Assembly (NCBI GenBank): GCA_013397935.1
Contig: VZRN01003159.1
Coordinates: 1,048,172-1,112,171, forward strand
DNA from: Dasyornis broadbenti
Taxonomy: Eukaryota; Chordata; Aves; Passeriformes; Dasyornithidae
Reading direction: 5' to 3'
DNA length: 64,000 nucleotides
In this document: positions 1 to 11,695 of the stretch, piece after piece
How the letters are laid out: each line of letters opens with the position of its first letter
Position numbering within the stretch: position 1 is the first letter of the stretch
The notes under the pieces: model-generated
Databases searched by the model: none
Seen by the model: the letters and a program-made list of their open reading frames with translations, nothing else
Told to the model about the DNA's origin: nothing
Program-made: the position numbers and the translations under genes

Positions 1-689
1 TGGTTAAACAATTTTCATGAGTTGAGTACTTTTGAGTATTCTGGTTCAAATCTCTTGTAATTCAATGCAATTAGAAGTCTTTGTAAAATAAAACTCTACC
101 TTTCACAGTTTATTCAACAGGGGACCTTAATATCATTGCCTATCACAGCCAATCATTGAAATTATTTGTTAAATAATTGATGAAATTTCAGTCCAGAAAA
201 TCAAAAGCAAGGTTAAGAAAATACATAAGTATTGTGTGATTAAAAACATTAAGCTGTTCTTCATTTTTGGTTGAGTGTTAATCTTTCCATAGTCTAGGGC
301 AGAAAGAAATAAATTATTGTGAAGAGCATATTCCCTTTCTACCTCATATCCTTGGGAAAATATACCTAGCTGGGCTAAATTATGTGCAAACAGGGAAGTT
401 CATAGATATTAAAAAATGACCTGTTGGAATTGTAGGTTTTGAATTCCCACATAACTGTTTCCTGTTAAGTGTGTTTGAGCTAGGGCAGAAGGATAATTTC
501 AGCACTATAACCCTGCATGCTCTAATGAAGACAGAACAAAGGGTCTTCTCTGGAAACTAAATAGTTTATTCCTCTTCTTGGTGTTAGACATGTGGGTGGG
601 AAAGCCTTGAATGCAGAGGGAATAAAACATTGACCTGAAACATAACAGGACAAAGTGAACTGGGTGAGAAAGACCTAGCTATTTTCTCT

Positions 690-905
690 TGAAAGAGTTA
701 GATTGTGTCCAGCTTCCTGGAATGTGCAGAGGGTACTTTGAGGGGCCTGAGGAGGAAGCTGGGAATCTGTTGGAGTGCTCAGACAAGGGGCAGGTGTGGA
801 ATTTTAGGTTGGCTGGGTCTGTGGCTAGAAAGTGAGACTTTGAACCAGGGGACTAGAGACCAGCATAAAGTTAACTGTTCTGACAATAAATGCATTTCAG
901 TTTGA
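690..905 (+). other. Unassigned GC-richer patch ending in an AATAAA signal
   Basis: This block is purine- and G-rich (CTGAGGAGGAAGCTGGGA, GGTTGGCTGGGTCTGTGG) and is followed by a canonical polyadenylation hexamer AATAAA at 885-890. A 66-codon open frame (705-905) spans it but resembles nothing I know. The arrangement could be the R/U5 end of an old LTR, the 3' end of a retroposed transcript, or a chance AATAAA in AT-rich DNA. No terminal TG/CA or target duplication is visible. Confidence 0.25.
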
Positions 906-2937
906 TTACCTTTTTCTTAGAGAGAAGGTAAGTTGCTACTACTAGCTAGCTTGTATCACAGAGGGAAAAAATACATTGAGGACTAATATACTCACTTTTA
1001 ATTCTTGGAGCTTTGTAAAATAATTCTGGTTTTCCCACATACCAGGAAGTAGATATCTTCCACTTTTTTTCACCTAGTAATAATTCTAGACCAGCCCATT
1101 TTCATGTTCTCATTACTCTAATTTTAGTCTTCATCCTCTGTCTACTTTTTCTTTCCTTTCATTTTTTCCTGCTCCATATACTAAGTGACTCCTCACCATG
1201 AAGAAAGAATAAACTCTTCAAGACATCTATTCCAGAGGACAACCAGTTTTGCTATTAACTGCTACTAACTGCTGCAGTGTTTTCTAGCTTTTTTGAAACT
1301 ACAAGACGTTCTTTTACATTTTTGTACTATCAGTAAGTCTGATAAGTAATGTTTTAACTATTTCTGCCGTTGGAAAGGATAAATGGGCAAATCTTGTGAA
1401 CTGTTATCCTGGAAGCTGTGGCCTAGCTACACTCATGTTCATTTTTGACTTATAACTTGATAGTTGTGACTTCACAGAGGATACCATAAAACCATAAAAA
1501 ACTTCACAAAAATATGGTTTCAAAATTTCCTTGTTAGCTTTTCACCTCCTTTTGTCCTTAAGAGAAGTGAAGAATATTTAATAGAGATGAAGTCTTCAAT
1601 AGGATCCTGTCTATCGTTCTATCATAGGAAATGAGAATGCGAGGCACGTGATGCATACAAAGTTGTTTTCTGGATGACAGCGGAGATTTAGAATGTATCC
1701 ATATCCACTTTGAGACCGCATTTGTAGGTGATTAGCAGAAACTAACATTCAACTTGCTGACATCTAACACAGCTGAATCCTACAGGCACTACCAAGAGGA
1801 GGGTAAAATATTTTCTGCTCATGATATTAACCAAGTAATATCAGAACTCCTTGTACTGTAGAACACACTAGACTTAAACCAGAGTTAATCTTACGTTAGA
1901 AAGCATGACTTTCTAATTTATGCAGCAGATTTGGTACAGAATCATATAGCAATGTAAATTGCTTCCAAAATATTTCAGTAGCCTTTAGTCTATTGAAACA
2001 ATTCAGAAAATTTAACAATAAAATAAGACTATGGGGGTGGTCTACAGGGGGCAGAAGTCCCCCATGCACACTCACTGCTGCAGTGAACACCCCAACACAC
2101 ACATGGGAGCTCTTCTGTGGGAACGACTGCATGAAGCTGACACTTCTCTTCCTACAGGGGAGCCAGAAAAGTATAAAAATGCAAAAATAGAGAGGCTACA
2201 ATTGGGAGGTTGTCACTGTAGATTGAACGAAAATAAGTTACTAGTTTTATAATGTAATTAGACTTTTGTATCTTACTGGAAAAAAATGAATTAGGTCACT
2301 GTGAAAATAGCCTTAGAATTATACATTACACTCAGCTAAAATTACCATACCAGTTTAGAGGTTCATTCAAAGCTACAGCAACAGAAATTTGAGTCTGAGC
2401 CTGGTTTAACACTTTATGGCAGGATTCTGAGATAAAAATTTCACTGATGATACTACCAACTTTAATCAGAAATTAAAAATAATTCTGATTTTAAAAAATC
2501 CTCAACGCACAGTATAAGGTGTACTTACTAATATTGTTAGATAAAGAAAAAATAATTGAAACTTAAAAAAATAATTAAAATGAATGCTGTAATTAAGTAA
2601 ATTAGAAAGTGGAATCTTTAAGCAGATAATGATAGTGTGAGAAAACTACCCTAGTGACAACACTATCTCATCTGCCCAGAACACAATTCAAATATTGGGT
2701 ACATGTTTGTTACCACTGTTCTCTCTCACCATTTCTAAAAGTCTCAGTTGAATCTACAGTTACTCCAATTCAAAATCCATTTAGACTAGCCTTCCTTTTA
2801 CAAAAGGAAGCCCCAGGCCTTCTATAAATAAAACAAGCATCTGAAAATCTGCTAAGGCAGAACTGCCCCCATATATACTCTTAGTTGCAGCTCTGTGAAG
2901 TGGAAAGAATATGCTGTTGAGGTTATGAAATATTGGC

Positions 2938-3272
2938 TTGCTTTATATAACAAACTGGCATATCAGTTTACTGTGGCCGCTCTTCAGCTTGCACCGGCAG
3001 GGACTTGATACACTTGCAGAAGCATGTCCGAGGGTTGCTGACATTGTGCCTAGCCCTGGAGAGTCAGACCTTTCCACGTTCCCATGCAACACCCGCTTAA
3101 GAAATACATCAAGTTCATTTCCTCTAGATGTGTGGCTAAACTGCAGGAAAGCTAAATAGTCACCCAAGTTCCAGGCTAGCATTGCTATTCTGATGCTGAT
3201 CTTGGATTCAAGTGAGTAAGAGTCAGAGTCCTTAGCAAAAACAGGTAGAGATAAGAGCACTGAAATATCCAA
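2938..3272. other. Unassigned block open on both strands
   Basis: An open frame of 109 codons runs on the minus strand (2943-3272) and one of 73 codons on the plus strand (2938-3159). The block is more balanced in base composition than its surroundings. The minus-strand product has no signal peptide, no obvious membrane segment and no motif I recognise. It may be a conserved non-coding element, an old exon or an eroded repeat; nothing in the sequence decides between them. Confidence 0.2.
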
Positions 3273-4963
3273 AACATGTGTGAAACACAGATGTTCTTAA
3301 AAAAAACTGTGCAATTATTTTCAAATATGACTGTTAGTTTCCCCTTCTCACTTCATTATAGTCCAAATAAATAAAATAATAGTACTTTTGTTTCACTGCT
3401 GTTGTGTCAAACTGATACTAATCTTAAGAGGGAAAACATCAAATACAGATTAGAATAGTTCATTATAATTAACAGCTGGTGTCATCCTCACAAAACAAGG
3501 AATAGAGAAGTGTGAAAATATCTGCATTCATTGAAACACACCATCTGAAGTGGGAAAGTCCTGCAAATAATCTATTTTCCTCAAAGGAGGGGAAACGTAA
3601 ACTAAGAGGATAAAAATTACATCTGCCAAATTTAAACCTGTGTTTTTTCTTACAGTACTATTAATTACCAATATTTGTTCATGTTATGTCAATTTTCAGT
3701 GTTTTCATCAGTTACAGTGGTAGGCAGAACAAATAAACAGGAATTCCAACTGAGAGTGTATTTCAAAAGGATAGATGACTAGAATAACTTCTAATAAGTC
3801 AAAATGCAACAGTGATCCAGTATCCCTGGTTAAGCTGCTTATATTTTGAAAAGAAGGTATATTGTACTTTCAAATATAAGAAAGAAATGCCTTCCTTTTT
3901 GTTTTGTAAAAAGTGTTTTGCCAAGAGGCTTCCTTTTCTCATTTAGTCTACTTTAAGTGATGGGATCTATAAATATTTTATCGGTACCTGATGGAAGAAC
4001 AGGAAATGCCAATAAAATATATCCACTGGGGAAATATATCTAATAGCAGATTGAACTGCAATTCCAGCTCCTATGTGATAATGCCTTTTGGAAAAGAACC
4101 TGAACCTACAAATCTTTGAAGTATGCAGCAAATACCTACTTGGAGTGCAGAGGGCTGGTGGAGGGTAGGAAAAGAATCTGCAGCCCCCTGTTGAACTGTC
4201 AGTGGCTGAGGACATCTGCTCCAAAGAAAATTATGTTAGAAGTATCCCCACTGTGCAAGGGTAAATTAGGGGAAATGACAGCTCTGTTTTGCTTATGAAC
4301 CTTGCCATGTCCCTTCGACCCTGTTTGACACTGTTCTAAGTGACTGGAAGTCTGCTTAGAGTCAGGGAGTTACAGAGTTGAAAGTGCATTTCAAAAGAAT
4401 CTGATTGTAAAATTGTTCACTAATAAGGCGTCTTCCAATATCCATTATGTAGCTGTAGTGATTATTGCTGTTTACAACCATCATCTCTGGCAGTTTATTT
4501 CTTTTCACCTTGATTTTAAGAGATATTGAGATTTCTTGCTCACATATAGCTGACTAAGGGTTGCTGATGATTTTTAATCAGCTACTTAAAAAATGCAAAG
4601 GCCAAAAGGTGATTACCTTCCTTCATTATAAAATATGCTATTTAAAGTCTCATCCCTCTGAAGCTTCTGGAAACAGCCTTTCAGGGAGGGTGATGTACAT
4701 ATTGAATGCACATTAGTGATGGGCATTAGATGTTCTAAGCCACACAGTCCTGGAAACATCAAAATATCAAAAATATCACAGGTGGCACGATAATCTTCCA
4801 GGCAGTATCAAAATATTCTGTATCTCACAGCTGAATGAGAGACAGAAGCAAATGTTAATTTTCCCCCACTCCAAGAGGCAGCAGTACAAATAACGGTACT
4901 GGAGGCTCTGGGGTAGCATTGCAGTATTATACTTGGTGAAAGATGAATTTTTATGTATGATGA

Positions 4964-5487
4964 TGTTGTGGGGTGTTCTTTTCCCCCTTTTTGTATTTGG
5001 TTTAGTCCAACCTGTCAATTTACTGTTTCCACTCCCTTTTACATGTCCTGTGTTGGTTGTGAATCCTCTATGTACCCCACCCATTTCTCCTCCCCTTTCC
5101 AGAAACTTCTCCCTTCCTGGTTACTCCATTGGTCCATTTGAACTTCTCCCCTCCCTGAGCTTCCCCCTATTGGTTTATTGTACTCAACCCCGCCTATGAT
5201 CCCTCCCCTTCTCCTCACCTATTGGTCCTAAGATTGTTCCCACCCCTGAGTCCACCCCTGTTTAAAAACTTGTGTAACCCACTCACCCGTGGTCTTCGGT
5301 CCTTGGGTCACCTGAGGATGATAAATTTCCTTGGGTACTACACCGGAGTCCCCTCCTTGTTCCCGCCGGCACCTAGCCTGACACCTGCATCAGAGCCCTG
5401 GCTCACATGGTGAGGATCAGTGCGTTTGGGTTTGGGGACGTCCACCGACCCGACACGGCGAGCCACTGGGCAGCTCTGACCGCGTCA
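4964..5487 (+). mobile_element. Solo LTR, ERVK-like endogenous retrovirus
   Basis: The element begins TGTTGTGGGGTGTTC and ends GACCGCGTCA, the TG...CA ends expected of an LTR, over 524 bp. U3 is pyrimidine-rich with three ATTGGT motifs (CCAAT boxes read on the opposite strand, near 5128, 5168 and 5220) and a TATA-like TTTAAAAA at about 5260. A polyadenylation-type GATAAATTT follows at about 5320, then a GC-rich U5. The 6 bases before the LTR (TGATGA) and after it (TGATAT) are similar but not identical, so a 6-bp target duplication, typical of ERVK, is plausible. No primer-binding site, polypurine tract or internal sequence adjoins either end, so this is a solo LTR left by LTR-LTR recombination. 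The ERVK class is inferred from general resemblance to bird ERVK LTRs. Confidence 0.75.
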
Positions 5488-8400
5488 TGATATTATTATG
5501 ACCTGTATGGAATATACATTTACAGGGTCTGACGCCGCAAGTCAAATATACTTGTAGTCAATCCTTGGTTATGGCTTATGTTCTGGTGCAGTTTTAATCA
5601 ATTGCTGATGCAACAGTTACAATTATTGCTACTTTAAAAAGTGGTAGTCATTCAAGAACACTACCAAATATCTAAGAGGATGAGGGAGATGTTCTCCACT
5701 TTGTAAATTCTAATTCCACTATGGAAATTTCAGCGTGAGTGTAAAATACACCTTAATATTTATGTTTTCTGTCTACATTAAACTAATACATGTTTAACAG
5801 CACCTTATAACTTATTACATAATGACTGATTTAATCCAGTAAATTATAATTTGAAGATTAAATTAAATGAAAAAGTTCTGGATGTCTAAATATCAATCTT
5901 CAGTTTCAGTCAAAAAATATACATACTCAGATAACACCACACTGACACAGAGAGATAAGCAAGAAAGTTGGTAATATGAAATATACCTGTAGCTGTTGAA
6001 AAGGACACAAAAATGGACAGGGGGAAACAGAACTAAGAAAAGAGTTCCACTTCATCAAAGTAAATACATTTTCCATGTAAAGACAGAGTTAATTAACAGA
6101 AGGATTAGAGGTCATTATGTGTAGCTAATTAGAAGATAGTATAATTGGACAGCTGCAAAATACACTTTGTCTTTAAAATAATGTTAATATTTACCCTCTA
6201 GGCATTCAACTAAATTACCAGATAGGTTGAAAGTTAAAGGGTAGAACATAAAGCTGTGATCCATGGCAATGAATACTGTTGCCAGATTTTGCAAATGGAC
6301 TTAGTGTATGCACCTCTCTGCTAAGGGCAGCTCTAAAACTGGGATGAGAACTGCTCCACATAATCCAAATTTGAAGGAAATAACTTAAATGCTTTTCTGT
6401 AGAGTGATAACTATGTTTCAGTCACACATTTTCTTTTGTTTGTGAACTCTGATAAAGCCTGGACCAGTACAAACCCTGCACCTCCTTATGGAAAAAAATG
6501 GGAATTTAGTTGGAATCTAGAATGAATTATTTTTATATTACTTTGGCTCTTCTATTTTCTTAGAGCAGCTGAAGATACCAGGGTTCTTTTGGGACTTCCT
6601 TGGGTGTTTTCTTGGCTCAATATATTTTCACATTCCTCAGAGGAGGTAATACAGCTCGAACACTGTCCTTCATGATTCCACCATCTGTGTTTTTCTCTGG
6701 AGTCCTGTCACATAAGGGGACATAAGGAGAAATGGTTTAAACAGAAATGTAAAAATATGATTTTATGGATTTACTTTATTCTGCAAGAAAAGTACTGTTG
6801 CCTTAGGAATTAAAATATGAAATGCTTCATTATTAAAACCTTTAGTAAGGGCACAATTTTATTTTCTGGTCTGAACTATGAATCTCTAGGAATTAAAATA
6901 TGAGATACTTCAATATTAAAACTTCTAATAAGGGCACATTTTTATGATCTGCTCTGTGAATGTCATACACAGAAGAGGCAAACTGATCCAAAGAAGAATC
7001 AATAAAATTGTTGTTAATATTTCATTAAGTATTGTATCATTTTTTAGATTTTTTTTCTGAGATTCTAATTGTAGGAATTTGTTCATGATAGTAATTGAAA
7101 AGAGTAATTTGTCAGAAACTCCTTGATTTGTAAAAATAACGATGGTGGACCCTGCTGAATTTGAGGGAGGAGGATATGTATATATTTAGAATTTTTTCTT
7201 AATGGCTTTAATTTGAAAGACAGTTTTTGACAAAATAAAAAAAGATGTGTTCCTAGTAATCTAATCCAAATATTGCCCATTGCTTATTTTTTGCGTTGCT
7301 GATTCATCAATAATGCTGACAGTTTTGTTTTGCTTATCATGGAAGAGAATGTTATTTTAAAATTTCTAAAATTTTTAACATTTTCTGTGATCCCACTTGG
7401 TTAATGCTTATCCATTTAGGTTGATCAAATTAGAATGACATATATCTAATATACATTGGTCATCTTCTACTGACAATAGAAATAGCTGTCTTAAATTATT
7501 TGCCCTATTTGGGTATTTGATGGTAGCTGAAAGTAGTCAAGTTCCAAAAAGCAATCTGAATGCTGTTAAACTAATTAAGGAGCTAAATGGCTCCATAATA
7601 AACAGAACATCTTGAAAGTTACCTTCATTAGTTACAATAGGAAAATGGTCATTAATGTGATGGGAAATACCTGAAGAAGTGTTTGCCTGGAGGGCAAATG
7701 CTGTCATTAGGGCAGTCTGCAGACTCAGAAGTATTAGTATGAGCTCTCTCAAAGGCTCCTAAGTCGCTTCTTTTTATGTTTCTTTGGTGAGGAAGTTTTG
7801 ACGTTACTTAGATTGTCTAGAAAGTATTTGTACTTTATTTTCCTTATGTGTCTTGTAAGCCTATAAAATTTTATCTGGCATCTAGGAGGAGGAAAAAAAG
7901 TATGCTTAAATTTTCCTTATTTCCTCTCTGTATGGAAGTATTAAGTATGTACATGTATCTGTTTATTTCTGTGTTCATGATTTCCCAGTACAAATGATCT
8001 GCATGAGCTGAACAGGACTACAGTTCACTTGTAATCTGACTAATCAGAAAAAAATCCTGTGTAGGAGCATGCTGCCAAATAAAAGAATCTAAGTACCTTT
8101 CCATTTTCATTATTTTTAATTGTCTGTAAAAATGTAATTGTTTGATTTATGTATTAATATAAAGATATAGATGGAAGTTCTCATCTACTTCATTGTGACT
8201 GTCAGGCCTTGGGATAGGCATACCAGCATATTGTGAAAAATAAATAAAATAATGCGTTTAAGAACCAGAAACACAAAGTTATCAGTCACCTTTTAACAGT
8301 TAACAGAATCTCAAGATATTTTAAAACTTCTTTATACCAACGTTCTGCAATAAATTTAGTCATTATCTTAATCTCATAACTTTAGCAAGATCAATAGATC

Positions 8401-10479
8401 TATCAAATATAATTGGTACGCCTAGAAATTTTTCTAATGGTAATAAAATGCAGTAGATTCTGTGATAAGTAGCGTCTGTAATTTTCATTCAGTTACCAGA
8501 TGAATAGGGTGGAATATACTGCAAATTGTCCTTTCTTAAGTCATTGACATTTTTGCTTTAGCAGAGCTAGTTTAATCTGATCTGACTGGGCAGATGTGTC
8601 CACCCCTGCAGATTCTGTCGGAGTCAATGGAGCTTCACACAATTTTATAGTCATTATTCGATACAGAACTGGCATTGCTGTATAAAATGTGTGCTGCAGA
8701 GGCTCCTGTTTTTTCTGGAATGTAAAACAAGTGAATAAAAAATGCCAGAATGTGACTGATAAAGAATTAGAATATCTCACATCCCTTTCCTTTATGAATA
8801 ACAATTTGTTGCTAACTTAAAATTATAAATATTTTCTTAGTGAAAGTAGTTATCATTTTTGGGATGGCTTTTTAACTTCTGTGCCAAAAACAAGCACAGT
8901 GAAGATGTAAAATAAGTGCATATATCATGTTTTCTGTTCATTTATTCTGTTTCCAGGATTATTGAATTCATTCATCATTAAGATGTTAAATCTTTGGAAA
9001 ATTTGACTAGATAAAGTACAAACATTAATATGTTCGTTCTTTCTTGAGGGGATGGAAGATGGGCAGGACTGAAGACCAGGGAAGGAGAAAGAACTTCAGA
9101 CAAGTTTCTAATTTGTAAATCTAAATTTTTGGTTTTGAAAACAGACAAATAAATGCAACTAGTGATTACACTTTTTCATCTCCACATTTGCAAAAATGCA
9201 TAATATAAAAAAATGACAATATGTTGTCAATGCTATTGATTGATAAATAAATTTTATAAGCCTTTACCTGGAGAGACCACAAATAAAATGTAAGGAGAGA
9301 TCTCTTAAATAGCAGGTGCACAAGAAACTTGTGTTGCTAAAGAAAGCTTAGAAAGTTGAAGTGTTCATTTGCATGTTAATGGCTAAGACCTCCTGATATC
9401 AAAATTTGGATGCAAATGTAAATCTCAGAAGAGTGCAATAGTTTTCTGCAGACAATGATACAAACATGGAAGTTAAATTCTGTGTTGTAGGTAAGCTATA
9501 TGAGGCTATGCAGAAATTAAAATTATGTTAAACATAGGCTTGTAATAAAGGCATTCAATTTAAAACATTACAAATCACAGAAATAGTTTTGAAACAATTT
9601 TTACTTAATATATCCTTCATTGTTTTTTTAAAGATAATGTATTTTACATAAATATTATTAATTTTCTCTAGAATTCGATCAATGGAAGACCAGGAAAAAT
9701 ATGTCTAGCTGTCTTTATTGTTATGAGAAATCCTAAAAATTATGTCTGGTAGCAAAGACGTCTGATAAACTTGTGTTTGTAATCAAATCTCTTTCCTGGA
9801 AATTAAGTTTAAGCTGCAAATTAATTTCCTATGTGCCACTGATGAGTGTCTCTCACACAGCCACAGAGACTTTGTATTCCTTGCTATGGTGCTTTCAACA
9901 TTGTATAGCGTCCATTTAGAAGGACTTCAGAGTCTCAGAAAAATGCAAATATACAAGTAGGTAATAGCAGCATCAAGTCTTTTCAGGACAAAAATATCGC
10001 TTGAGTATCCTGTTTGCCACATTATCTTTTGGATCCAAAATAAAGCCTTGAAATGCGTTGACTTTGGCTGTGTCAGAGATTCATGACTTTATAAATCTGC
10101 TATTAAAGGGCTAGAACAACTTTAAGGGGTGCATTACGGAATACTTCTTTTGAGGCCTGTGGTTATTCTGCTTTGAGACTCCAGTAAAAGCAATGTACTT
10201 CATTAACAGTAACAGTGGGAAGAGATAAGATGCAAGATCACTGAAGTCTTGGTACCTCTATACATGACACCAGTGCCTCCTGCTAGTCAGGTTAATGAAC
10301 ACCATAAAAAATACAGACTTAAAACTTAGAAATTTATTTTATTTTCCCCTGTTGGAGAGAAACGGAAGTCCTGTGAACACTGAAGGGATGAAAGAAAGGA
10401 ATCCAAAAGGTCTTCTTTCTTAAATTGAGGAGAACCATCTGTTTACTCTCAGACATTCAGTTCCCCTAGATGCTACTGC
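5488..10479. other. AT-rich non-coding DNA
   Basis: No gene or clear transposon is seen apart from the 83-bp tandem duplication at 6805-6966. A minus-strand frame at 7537-7752 (71 codons) starts with a signal-peptide-like run of leucines but has no other support. The region is otherwise AT-rich with many short A and T runs. Confidence 0.55.
6805..6966. repeat. Two-copy tandem duplication, about 83-bp unit
   Basis: Unit 1 (6805-6887) and unit 2 (6888 to about 6966) both begin AGGAATTAAAATATGA and continue in register through ATTAAAAC..TT..TAAGGGCACA and a TCTG(G/C)TCTG run. Copies differ at many positions by eye, so the duplication is old. No known repeat family is recognised in the unit. Confidence 0.85.
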
Positions 10480-10580
10480 TAGCCTAACCAGTCTTGGTCT
10501 CCCTACTCAGAGCAGAGGGGTTGGAAGTAGATGATCTTTAAGGTCTCTTGCAACCCAAAGCATTGTATGATTCTATGACT
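10480..10580 (+). mobile_element. CR1 LINE, 3'-end fragment
   Basis: The sequence CAGAGGGGTTGGAAGTAGATGATC...AAGGTCTCTTGCAACCC...TGTATGATTCTATGA matches the extreme 3' end of avian CR1 elements, which end in short ATTCTATG-like repeats rather than poly(A). Only the last 100 or so bases are present, as expected of 5'-truncated copies. It is non-coding. Confidence 0.85.
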
Positions 10581-10974
10581 CCCATTCCTAAACTGAAGGC
10601 CTTAAAAATATCTGGGCTTGGAATCAGACCCTCTTGGAAAAATTCCAATCACCTAAAATTGCTCATTTCTTCAAACATATCCATCTGTTCCTCCTGTTCC
10701 TTAAGCACACACATATCTTGTTAAAGGAGTGTGCAGGGTCCAATTCTTCATGTGTTTCATGCTTAACTAAAAATTCTGTGTGGTGAGTCTTCCTATGACT
10801 AGAACTTGATAACCCTTTTACCCATCTATCACTCCTTTCTAATGCCATTACCCTTGTTTTCTTCACTTCTAAATGATAGTTCATAATGTCAACAGTAATA
10901 CAATTTGAACAATATGGATATCCTCTGAATAGTTATTCACTGGAAATTTACCTTTGAACACTGGCATCTTTATA

Positions 10975-11072
10975 GTGCGTGTGTGAATATATGCATATAT
11001 ATTATTTAGCGTGTGTGTATATTTACATACATATACACTTACACATACGTTATACGCACACACACTCAAACA
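10975..11072. repeat. TG/TA/CA-rich simple sequence
   Basis: Alternating purine-pyrimidine sequence: GTGCGTGTGTG, ATATGCATATATAT, GCGTGTGTGT, ACATACATATACAC, then CACACACAC. It is an interrupted dinucleotide microsatellite with no unit longer than 2-4 bp. The opposite-strand open frame over it (10881-11120) is an artefact of the repeat. Confidence 0.9.
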
Positions 11073-11554
11073 TACTCTAGAGTGAACACAACAAGAATAT
11101 ATAATTCTCTGATTCAGCACTTGTGGGAGGACATCTTAATTATGGTGTGAGTCCTTAGTAGAGGAAAGACCTTGACAAACCAAAGCAAATGTAATAATGT
11201 GGGGCTGTCATAATGATTTGAGGCCTACAGCACATTATATATGACAGTAAGCTGAGGGTACTTCCTGTGATCCCAGAATGATACGATCCTAGAGAGAGGT
11301 GGGCTGATAGAAACATTTTGGGCATTACTTCAGCTTTCTAAAAGGCATTTATGAGCATGAGCTCTCCTGGAGGGTGCCTTTCATGATGCAACAGACAAGA
11401 GGCACAACATAGGGTACAATGCTTATGATGCCGGATGGTTTTCCCTGCTACTGCTGGGAAAAGGGTATAAAAGAAAAGACCTAAAAAACCCTCAGGCATC
11501 ACTTAGGTAAGGATAGGAAATTCCTCCATAAAAGTGCTATGTTGGGTTGCCCTG
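11073..11554. other. Non-coding DNA, possibly old CR1 upstream part
   Basis: No gene is seen. The interval precedes a CR1 tail and may contain more strongly decayed CR1 sequence, but I cannot align it by eye. Confidence 0.4.
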
Positions 11555-11695
11555 ATAAAATGCTGTAGAAGCTCTCCAAACTTGGTAAGGATAAATCTCT
11601 TCTAAGGTTGAAGGCGGTCCTCTTTTAGGCAGAAGTGTTGGCCAGAATGACCTGCAAGACCTCTTCCCAATCTAAATTATCCTGTGATTCAGCAA
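11555..11695 (+). mobile_element. CR1 LINE, decayed 3'-end fragment
   Basis: A degraded copy of the CR1 3' end: GCTGTAGAAGCTCTCCAAAC, then a remnant of the GTTGGACTAGATGACCT stretch, and CCTCTTCCCAATCTAAATTATCCTGTGATTC at its end. The order of these blocks is that of the consensus. Substitution load is high, so it is an old insertion. Confidence 0.75.

Larger units (their letters stand above)
1..4963. other. AT-rich non-coding DNA, no gene recognised
   Basis: I see no recognisable exon, RNA gene or well-preserved transposon in this stretch. Short open frames occur on both strands but none resembles a known family. Two sub-regions stand out as less AT-rich and are listed separately (690-905 and 2938-3272). 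A third small patch at about 2031-2200 carries two copies of CTACAGGGG about 110 bp apart, around CCCCAACACACACATGGG-like sequence; I cannot assign it. Confidence 0.6.

Noticed and set aside
41..60. GGTTCAAATCTC, resembling a tRNA T-arm
   Set aside because: No acceptor stem, D-arm or anticodon arm can be built around it.
7537..7752. 71-codon minus-strand frame starting with a signal-peptide-like leucine run
   Set aside because: No further domain, no promoter or splice context, and hydrophobic starts are common by chance in T-rich DNA.
8590..8640. GGAGTCAATGGAGCTTCACAC, reminiscent of a motif in old amniote repeats
   Set aside because: Only one short word matches; neighbouring sequence gives no support.
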